64,000 nucleotides of DNA from Trichoplax adhaerens (Eukaryota; Placozoa; Uniplacotomia; Trichoplacea; Trichoplacidae), in the NCBI RefSeq assembly GCF_000150275.1, contig NW_002060950.1:1600106-1664105 (forward strand). Reading direction: 5' to 3'. Each line of letters begins with the position of its first letter. The first letter of the stretch is position 1. This document shows, piece after piece, positions 55,413 to 64,000 of the stretch. The notes under the pieces are model-generated. The model was not told the origin of the DNA. It saw nothing but the letters and a program-made list of their open reading frames with translations, and searched no databases. The translations under genes were made by a program, and so were the position numbers.

Positions 55413-55481
55413 ATGCCTTTCGCATATTCGCTTGGTGCTCAACGCAAAAAGGCAGCTAGGGCAGCAGACAGTTACAAGACG
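55413..55481 (+). other. Candidate first coding exon, unsupported
   Basis: An ATG opens 23 codons rich in Ala, Lys and Arg (MPFAYSLGAQRKKAARAAD...) that end at a GTTAGT donor-like site. It would be divergent from AUP1. No following exon was found before the SEPSECS 3' end, and the protein was not recognised, so it may be chance or a relic. Confidence 0.2.
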
Positions 55482-55809
55482 GTTAGTACTTTACAATAGT
55501 TTAGATATTTCATCAACCAACAAACAAACAGACTTCTATTTCTATACATGTAAGGAAATTGAAGTATAAAACAGCAATGTTTATATTGCATAAGCGATGC
55601 CAACATAGAAGTACGTATATCATCAATTTTAACTTTATGGTAGTACCTAATACACAATACTGTACGATGGCCACGTAAAACATACACAGTATACTGCTTA
55701 GCTGATACTAATAAAGCATTACAAATCCAGGCATATCTGTTACTAACTAATCTAATGAAACAAAATCAGAGCATACAACTGATTTTATTGCTTATAACAT
55801 TGTAGCATA

Positions 55810-55843
<34 letters not shown>

Positions 55844-57274
55844 CTGTGCATATGTATAAACACAGTTACTGCATTAATTGACCTAGTTGATACCTTAGCT
55901 GGATAAATATCTGGTATAACAGGGATAAATAAATATGATTATAACACAGAAGAAATACTAAAGTCGAAAATACGTACATCGTATATCAATATCAGAAATT
56001 AGCAAGGTTAAATCATAGTAGAGTAATTAATTATCAATATAAACATTTGACGATCGATGCTGTGCGGTATTTCGGCATACAAAAAATTAAAATTACTGTA
56101 CAATTCTAATGCATCCGAAATATGTTTGTCGTACTGTAGGGCTTTCAACTAAGTACTCTATCAATAATTAACACATCAACGCGCACATATTTGGTATATA
56201 GCTTATATAACGATACCGCATAAAGATACAATCAATGATTCGTAATTCCTAGTTCAATCAATTTTGTAATGTAAAGCTAAATATCGTTACATTTGACTAT
56301 AGAATTGTAAAACACTCGTATCTAGATGATAATGGCTAAAAAGTACCGTAAAATATTAGATAAATAACTTAGTAAATATCATTTGAAGTGTTATATGGCA
56401 ATAAATTGTATCATGTTTTACTTTATCTGGCTCACAATTATCGTTAATATAACATAAATGGCATAAATGACATCTGGCTGGAATACTCCTCAACAAAAAT
56501 TATTTAAAATATATGTTTGCTCTCATTGGAAAATAAAATTTTAAAGCATATTTTAATTTAATGTAAACAATAGCGTACGTGTAATTTATAGGCGCTTTAA
56601 AAATCGATATAAAAACCAATGTGAACAATTAGCATTTAATCAATTAGTAATCTCACAATAACTAAAAATCTGGTCTAAGTTGGGTTGAAGCAATTGGGGA
56701 ATGTTATCATGATAATTTAATAGTAATTTCTACTTTTCTTAACTTAATGACAATTAAATCTATTAGTATTGGTGTACGTGATTTGCCGTTAAGTTATTGT
56801 TGGTAATGTAAGAATTCGATCAAATCACGAATGTAATAATAGAAAATACTAAAATATTAATCACTTTCAATTTCTAAAGCTAGAATTAGATGAGGAAACA
56901 GAAATTATTTCATTCTCCAATTTTAGCTTCAGTTGCTAAAGTTTAGAGCAGGGTCGGAGCTCCTTCCTGGTCATTATAGCCATATAAATGTATTCCATAG
57001 ATTTCATTCAACCGTTCGAATAATTTATGGGATTAATCTAGCCATTACAGAATTAAGTCAAATGGCAATAATTCACTTCGATTGTTAAAGATATTGATAA
57101 ATCACCCGTAGAGTTAGTGGTAAAAATACTACGTAGTCATTTTTTCTTCAATTTTCATTATTTTAAATGACGATATTGCTTTTCTGCTGATACCAAACGA
57201 GGATTTCGTAGTAAGTATAAGTTAACATGTCGTATTTTGAAACTTACTTCCTTAAAAGGTTATTCAACAGAACT
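55482..57274. other. Spacer, no gene recognised
   Basis: AT-rich DNA between the AUP1 upstream region and the SEPSECS 3' end. It holds an (AT)n microsatellite. A minus-strand open stretch ending at 56943 looks protein-like, but has no acceptor in frame. Confidence 0.45.
55815..55843. repeat. (AT)n microsatellite
   Basis: About 14 uninterrupted AT dinucleotides. Confidence 0.95.
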
Positions 57275-60200
57275 TTAGGAGTCAATATGAATATCATTCG
57301 GCGTCGATACTGGTTCAATAGTTTCATCGTTTATTATATTTATTTTAAGCGTATTGTCGACAGGATTGCCATTATCAGATGTAATAAAAGCAGCAGTGGG
57401 ATTATCTGCTTGGTTAGTTACATTAGTCTGGGAAAAATTCTTGCTATTCTCAATTACAACTCCGCCTTCAGAAGAATCCGTGCCTTTTTCGATGCCAATA
57501 TCGGTAACTCCAATATCACTGTTACTATCATTTGCATTAAGATTTTCATTACTTTTGCTGGCTGTCAATAAATTCTCAGCAGAATTTTTAGCGGAAGTCA
57601 AGTGGGTTTGATTTTGTCCACCTTCCAGACCGTCGTCTTCTTGTGATGAAAAATCGCTCCATTTGATATCAAGTTCACTTAACTTTTCGGTAACTATTTT
57701 TTCTATACTTCGTCTTTTCATGTTACGTTTTATCAGTTTCCTAAATACACGATCTAATCTTCTCGCAAATGTATTAACATCATCTTTTTTCAATCCAATA
57801 GCAGCAGCAGCTGTCAAGTATGCATAAGGGTAATTATTGTAATGGGATCCATAATTTTCAAATGTGACTGATCCTATTTGCTTTGTTACACCAGGGGCTA
57901 TAGCTCTGACAAAAAATCGGTACATTTAGTAATGGCTAAAGAATGACTTAATAATTAATGAAATCTAGGTAATCTGTTCGTAAGTATCCATACCGAATAA
58001 AGATATGCACAAAAAAGGTATACAACCACGTAGTGTACTTATAATTTAGAAAAAAAATACTATTTGACTTAATACCTTGCCCCAGAAATGTTTCGGGTAA
58101 AGAGCATTGACCCTAGTTCGGTTGCATGTTTAGTAGGCATAGAAGATAATGTAATACCTATTGTTGGTGTGATAAGAGTGTAGGTTAGGAGTTACTAATC
58201 ATTACAGCTAAGGTAACAACGCCATGCCATTAAAATCAGCTAAAAAATTAGTACATCGGTCAGATACCTATAGATATTGCATTATTAGGGGTGACTAAAA
58301 GTCGTTCACCGTGAGCTGATGCGACCTGTTGCAAGCGCTTTTGTAGATATCGATACATTCCCTAGAAAAAAATTCGTTTCAATAATCATATAGTATAGCA
58401 AAAAGAATCTCATGTCCTGGCCACAATATATATTTATATCTTTCCTTCGTTCTTTATATAGATATACAAATTTTAGAGTCTATTTGACGAAATATTTGTA
58501 TAAGTAAGTAGTTGCAGTAGATCGCTTTGATCTGTAAGCCTTAAAGCTAGCATACTCACTTTTCGCTCTATCAGTGAATCCTTGAACCCTTCTACTCCCA
58601 TTGATAGTAAAGTCACAAATAGATCCATAACTGGAGCAGCTGACGCACGTCCTGAAATGATAATAAAAAACGTAATAGTTAATTAATGTCTGCACTTCTT
58701 TTCATTAACTGGAAATAAGTAATCCTATACCCGGATAAGTTTGGCTAATCTTGCTGATAAAACTGTCATCAAATCCTGCGATTACAGCTCCACCGACAGG
58801 AACCATAAAATTTTTGTCTGTGCTCTGAATAAATGCATCGAGCCTGCCAGAGCGTGCAGCCTTTTAAATAAAGTTTAAAAATAGTAGTAAATTAAGCAAT
58901 TAATTTTCACAAACTGCCACTCTCAATAATATCAGTGTTCTACTATATTTATGTACTATGTACTGTATCTATATATTATATACTTATAAACCTGCTCTAT
59001 TAGATGAGTGCATTTTGAAGATTGTAAACCATATGCATTATTAACTACGTGTGGAATCTCGAATTCCTTGCACAACTTGCCAATTGCTTCTAAACTATAA
59101 ATTGTAAATTGAAATAAGATTATGTTTGATTCTCAAATTTCAATTCATGTCATGATCGTCATTGTGAACGGCGAAACCTTAATTTAGTTCAAAGCTATAT
59201 TGCGTTAACATACTTTATGAAACTATTACATAAGAATTAATACTTTATCGTACCTATCAGGAGCCCGTGGTGTAAAGCAACTTGTAGTAGTGTAAATACA
59301 CAATATTTGTTCAGGCGGTATGCCTTTCAGATGTTTTTCTATCATCTGTACATCAGTTCTTAATTCATCTTCAACTAAAATATTCTCAATGACGATTGGT
59401 TCAAAGCCTATGAATGCAACATTATCTCAGTTTACAATGACTGATTTTCAGATAGAACTATTTATAAAATTGTAGTATTTCATTAGAACGCTAAGCTATT
59501 CCTAAAGATATTCTTACCAGCTGTAAAAATAGCCTTAAAGCAAGATTTTTGATCTACTCTAGGCCAAATGATATACTTTGCTTCAGGTCTCATCTGTTTA
59601 ATGGTTAGAAAGGTCAAAACCATACTCATTCCAGTTGCCATAGGAACCACAATGCAAGAAGATGCACTCCGAACGCCTGTTACGATTTTAGAAAAGATTT
59701 TAATAGATAATTGTAGTAACGGCATGAAAACAATATTTCATATCCACATGATCACACAGTAAAAATTGGAATTGCATTCAAGCTCCAGTAATAAGTACGG
59801 TTTATGTCATTGCAAGCTATCAGCATAATACAGACTAGAGCAGCATAGGTAACACTAGTCATTATTGCAAATTAATGGGATCATTAATTCTACATATACA
59901 CGTATATTAATAGCTAGCGTAACTTTAGTCTCAAGACAGGCATAGGAGATTGACCGGGTTGATGTAAATTGTAATACTATATCTGTATCGCATAATGCAT
60001 CGAACGAAGACAAAGAGTATACTAATGACTCTGATCTAGCTAATTAGCAATAGAGATCATTGGTTTACGGTTCGTAAAGTAATCCTATTATTGCTAATTA
60101 TTAGCTCTGCTATCCCAACGGTAAGAAAGTCAACATGCGTATAAATGATGAAGCAAAAGTAAAGATATCCTGTATCTATACCTGCAATTCGAATGGCATC

Positions 60201-63200
60201 TAAAACCATTGCATTAGTTAGTTTCATCATTAGAGAAGATCCTGCAGCCTTTGGTTGTACGGCAGCAATATCGCCAGATCTTCCAATACCGTGGGCCAGT
60301 CTATCGTTATAATGATAATAATTAGCAATTTGTGCAAACAAAGACGTTGTTTACATCAAATACCAAATAGCGTAGACAGTAGCTATGAAATTATTTAAGG
60401 CATATTTATTAACATACCAGTATTGTCTGAGGTCTATAAAGAATAGTTACTGTACAGTGTTGAATAGGTACTTTCTTGCGGTACAAGCTACAACTGATAT
60501 TCATTGTGTACAGAATGACGGATACGATAACAATTATAACTTCATAATTGAATTTAGAAATATAGAGAAATTCAACATCTGCCAAGTAATATGAGGCAAA
60601 ATGATCTTTACTTATTTTTATAACTGCTCATCTATTTTAGCGCTCATTAATCATACAATATTCATTAATTAATAACCGAGGCTATTGTAACAATATTTAT
60701 TATTTCTAATATGTTATATAATTAGTTTAATATTGTACCCATAATGTCTCTGAACAACAATAGGCGATGCAATTCTACCTTCTCTTTCTCCAATCCCAGC
60801 ATTACCTATATTGGTGATATACGCGTAGTTTATCATGAACTGGTCAAGGCTCATTATGCTGAATAAAAAATGCGCATAAATATATTGCAATTTAAAAGAC
60901 TAAGTACTGTACACAGCAAGCAGTACTACGGCTTTTGTTTTGTATCATTGCTGGCTTGGTAATTATTGAAATATTAAGATTGTACTTCAAATTTAAGAAA
61001 TTGTTAATGTTGATGCAGTTTTACAGACCTAAAAAATTATTGCTGTCCATCGTGGATATTTCGTTTAATAACATTTCGATTGTTGATCTATCCCATCCTT
61101 TGACCGGTAGCTTTTTCTACCATTATTCAATCAACAGAAAGAATTAAATCGTTGGCAATAGATATATATATATTTAAATTTAAAATAAGCAATTAATTAA
61201 TAATTGGCGATAGTTATGTAGTGAAAAGATATTGTCTACATTAGCGGCGTAGTACGAAGTTAATCCCTTTATATTATATAAAAGAAAAGAGGGTTTTGTA
61301 TATGACGGTTATAGAATGAAAGCGGAAAGGATATACTGTACCAACGAAAAAATTACTTTACTGTGTGTAACTGCTAATGTGGAATGCAATGTACCCTAGG
61401 GACTCATAATATGATATTACGGTATAATTATTCTATCTGGTTATTTTAAGTGAACTTAGGAGCATTTATAGCGATAAATTTACGGCTATTATAATGATCA
61501 TCCACGGCTGCTCGGTAGAGCGTCACATCTATACAATATACACTGGGCTAAATTATGAGCATATTCTTGCTCATCATTGAATGCATGACTTTGATCGCAT
61601 TAGATTTTAAAAGAATACTTTCAGTAATCCGGTTACAGTATCACGCCGTAATGCCTTGATTAAATTAGCGCTATTCCTCATTTTTAATTTATTCATTATT
61701 GAATATGAGCATATTAGATTACATTTACGTTGTAAACATGACATACTTTTGGCACTGACTGTGCTATACTGTGAATTACGTGTACAGTATTTACATTGTT
61801 GCGGTAATTCTTTATTGATATTATTGGTAATTAAGAATGTTTCCACTAATTATAATCATCATTCTAGGCCTAATATCGAGCTTTGAAAAGCAATTGTAAT
61901 GCTTTAAACGTGGTTTAATGGATGTTCATTCAAAGATGGTTATGTACTGTACGTGTACAGTATATGACGTTCATAGTGGTTGGACTGGATCATGAACCTC
62001 TCAAGCTCTCTAAAAAATGAGGCAAGAGCATGTACGAGAGTAGAAGCATTAAGCGACTTTTGTGTCGAATGAATTAGCATACCGATATTAAACTATTTCG
62101 TAAGAGTAAATACTGTAAATTAATCTAGCGTACTATGTACAATTTTGATGTTGGTGAATAATTAAAATTATCGTTCAAGCAATTTAATATTAAGCGTTGT
62201 ATCAGTGGCACACAGCTGGATTCAGGTTGATAATTATAATAGTTTCAATCTAGATGATATTAATTCATTCATAAAGGTAAGGTATTGCCTGGGGCGATTT
62301 AATCTATCGTGAAGATGCACTTAGAGGCTTTTGATGGCATGAAGAAACGACTAGAGACTATCGTTAATAGAAGACAATGGAGTACTTTGTTCCATAGTAG
62401 ATTTTTGGTTATAACTGCGAGAGGTCTGGCATTGTTATTATTTGTTCTGTTGAATAATGATGGTTGTTAAAGTTCATCAATGTATTTGTTCAAAAAGCCA
62501 TTAAGGTAAACTAAGTTTAGCAGTGGAGTAGCAGTGAATAAAGCAGTCTTTTCTTTTTCGTTGACGAGATAGGTTTTATTCTTTACCGTAAATCTGACAA
62601 TGTAAGTTGTGCCATTAAAAATAGGAGACGTCGATAAGATTTCTGGTGGATATGCACGTACTATTCCATTTAATTAGTAATACACTATATCATAAAAAGA
62701 GATATTAATTAACATGAAATGGACCAAGTCTTAAAATGATTTTTATCGTTGTATATCGCCCCCCCCCCCACCAAAAAAAGAGGAAGTAAAAGATGGTAGA
62801 ATACAGTGGTGGTAATTTTGGGACATATCTGGTGTTATCAAGTGTAATGTTTTTACTGCCGATGATACTATCTCAAGATTGAGTGACAAGGAGTGAATAA
62901 AATTGGCCATTGCTTATGATTGATCAATGCTAGAGAATACTGCCATTGATCAGATCCGATCATAGAAGCACGTCTAATTACTTAATTAATCGATAACATG
63001 ATCTGCGATAGTGAATATGTACAGCATGCAAACTAAAGAATGTATCATTGATGGCATAGCATTCTTTCTTATACAGATTATATCCTTTTTCTTGAATAAA
63101 GTATTTATGATTGTAAAACATATCATTCCTACGTATGAGTTACCATTTAGGTCTTTAAACCATTTATGCGAGTACAACGATCATCATTGCAAGATAGGTT

Positions 63201-63780
63201 CAGCATTGGAGATGATTGAGTGCGAGGTTGCATCAATATTATAATCATTATTATTGTTAGTATGTGTGCATTTGGTGTAACACAAGAGGGAGGTAAAAGG
63301 TAGGGGGCTGCCCCCAAATCGCTTGCTATCCCTCTTGTCTATTTATTGATATCCTAGCTAAGAGAGGAGTATCTTGATTGACCTCATGTCAGTATTTTTA
63401 ACATTAATCTGAGATGTTGACCATAGGAATTTCACAAACATCCTCTATTGTTCTGCTTGATGTGAAGTATTATCAAATATATTTCATTGACAGTTTCCAG
63501 TGATTACTTTACGCTAGCTATCAAGTTAGACGGAAGTATATACTTGGTTGGCTGTTCGAATGGTTCACTAAAACAGTGGTCACCTTTTGCGCTAATTTAC
63601 CCATCAATGATACAACCCCAGTGGACAAGCAAAATGCAAACAACAATTTCAAGCAAATGCACTTACATGTTCTAAGAGGATTTTAATGTAATTTTCATGA
63701 GACTTTCTCGATTGTTTTCCTTGCTCTACATAAGTTGAAGGTAGGAAACGGCAAGCAAGAGCGAAATTTTCTACATTCAT
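57275..63780 (-). CDS. SEPSECS: O-phosphoseryl-tRNA(Sec):selenocysteinyl-tRNA synthase (SepSecS)
   Basis: SepSecS is the PLP enzyme that converts phosphoseryl-tRNA(Sec), made by PSTK, and selenophosphate into Sec-tRNA(Sec). Twelve exons with phase-consistent introns give 610 residues: 63780-63667, 61116-61029, 60805-60739, 60300-60182, 59676-59518, 59407-59254, 59094-58992, 58860-58731, 58651-58560, 58361-58268, 58157-58076 and 57905-57275. Recognisable blocks are [13 protein letters not shown] (exon 1), GWDRSTIE and [78 protein letters not shown], and [19 protein letters not shown]. The PLP lysine in STDKN falls at residue 284, the same number as in the human enzyme. The last exon continues about 120 residues beyond the usual end (human 501 residues) as an acidic Asn/Ser/Asp-rich tail ending IHIDS. 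Intron 1 is 2.5 kb, far longer than the rest. Confidence 0.94.
61941..61974. repeat. GTAC palindromic tract in SEPSECS intron 1
   Basis: TGTACTGTACGTGTACAGTATA, in overlapping halves, forms a near-palindrome centred at about 61951. It is one of the recurring GTAC tracts of the window. Confidence 0.5.
62467..62660 (-). other. Unidentified exon-like open frame inside SEPSECS intron 1
   Basis: Downstream of an AG acceptor at 62661-62662, about 64 codons stay open to a TAA at 62467. Composition is protein-like, with a basic-hydrophobic run ([13 protein letters not shown]), [12 protein letters not shown], and an end reading LNKYIDEL. It lies on the SEPSECS strand, within its first intron, but is not needed for the SEPSECS frame. 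A further open stretch with an ATG at about 62912 ([13 protein letters not shown]...) could be an upstream exon, since its frame at a GTATTC site would match in phase. No family was recognised. It could be a nested gene, an alternative terminal exon, or a relic. Confidence 0.35.
62759..62779. repeat. C11 run followed by A7
   Basis: Eleven C, then A, CC and seven A. A very similar C10A7 run lies at 24495-24511, and a G9 run at 22268-22276. Confidence 0.9.
63282..63338. repeat. Nested inverted repeat in SEPSECS intron 1
   Basis: The outer arms ACAAGAGGGA (63282-63291) and TCCCTCTTGT (63329-63338) are perfect complements. Inside them GGGGGCTGCCCCC (63303-63315) forms a second, GC-only stem. The GC-rich core is unlike the surrounding AT-rich DNA. 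This could be a small foldback element or a structured RNA. Confidence 0.7.
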
Positions 63781-64000
63781 ATTCTGTCATTCAAGTGGTA
63801 GAAGTAAGAGAAAATATTATTTTCAATGAAGAATTTTTCACTGCAATGGCGAATGCAAAGCGAGAGGGTTGGCCAAAGGTGGCAGTGAAGGCGAGCTGAG
63901 TGGTGCGTGTGTTGAGTAGAAAGTGAGTCGACACTTTATAAACGTACTTACAGTATAGCGTACTGTACACTGTACAGTGTGCAGTAGTAGTACGCAGACC
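63781..64000. other. Upstream flank of SEPSECS
   Basis: Presumed 5' leader and promoter region of SEPSECS on the minus strand. A GTAC palindromic tract (TACTGTACACTGTACAGT) lies at 63961-63978, about 180 bp before the start codon. No other gene was seen up to the window edge. Confidence 0.4.

Noticed and set aside
56943-57030. Minus-strand protein-like stretch ending just downstream of SEPSECS
   Set aside because: No in-frame acceptor or start was found, and SEPSECS already has its own stop at 57275.
57227-57611. Plus-strand open frames over the SEPSECS last exon
   Set aside because: They are antisense shadows of the low-complexity SepSecS tail.
63487-63675. Plus-strand frame resembling a WD40 blade ([19 protein letters not shown])
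   Set aside because: It is a single short frame overlapping the exon 1 donor and intron 1 of SEPSECS on the other strand, with no neighbouring repeat units.
47403-63780. A tRNA(Sec) gene within the selenocysteine cluster
   Set aside because: No tRNA-like cloverleaf was noticed by eye; a covariance-model search would be needed to exclude it.

Overview
The window looks like nuclear DNA of an early-branching animal. The DNA is AT-rich, protein genes are split into many small exons by short GT-AG introns, and the proteins have clear animal homologues (prominin, AUP1, PSTK, SEPSECS, V-ATPase subunit e, an SLC49/FLVCR-like transporter). Gene density and style fit a placozoan such as Trichoplax. 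That assignment is an inference; no species-specific marker was seen. All gene models were spliced by eye from the sequence.

Layout. 1-5.8 kb: no gene seen, but three families of diverged tandem repeats. 5.8-14.6 kb (+): a prominin gene of about 25 exons. 15.9-23.8 kb (-): a second prominin, convergent with the first. 23.8-30.9 kb: no gene recognised. 30.9-35.4 kb (-): a nine-exon major facilitator transporter of the SLC49/FLVCR type. 35.4-41.6 kb: no gene recognised, with an assembly gap (39293-39585) inside a tandem repeat. 41.6-45.9 kb (-): two tandem V-ATPase subunit e genes, each of three exons with identical exon lengths and intron phases. 47.4-49.9 kb (+): PSTK, seven exons. 51.0-54.5 kb (-): AUP1, about 16 exons. 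57.3-63.8 kb (-): SEPSECS, twelve exons.

How they fit together. PSTK and SEPSECS catalyse the two consecutive tRNA-dependent steps that turn Ser-tRNA(Sec) into Sec-tRNA(Sec) in animals and archaea. Here they lie about 7 kb apart, end to end, with only AUP1 and one doubtful candidate exon between them. The two prominins and the two V-ATPase e genes are local duplicates. Intergenic DNA and long introns are filled with diverged minisatellites, and short palindromic tracts built on GTAC (for example TACTGTACAGT) recur near gene starts and in spacers.
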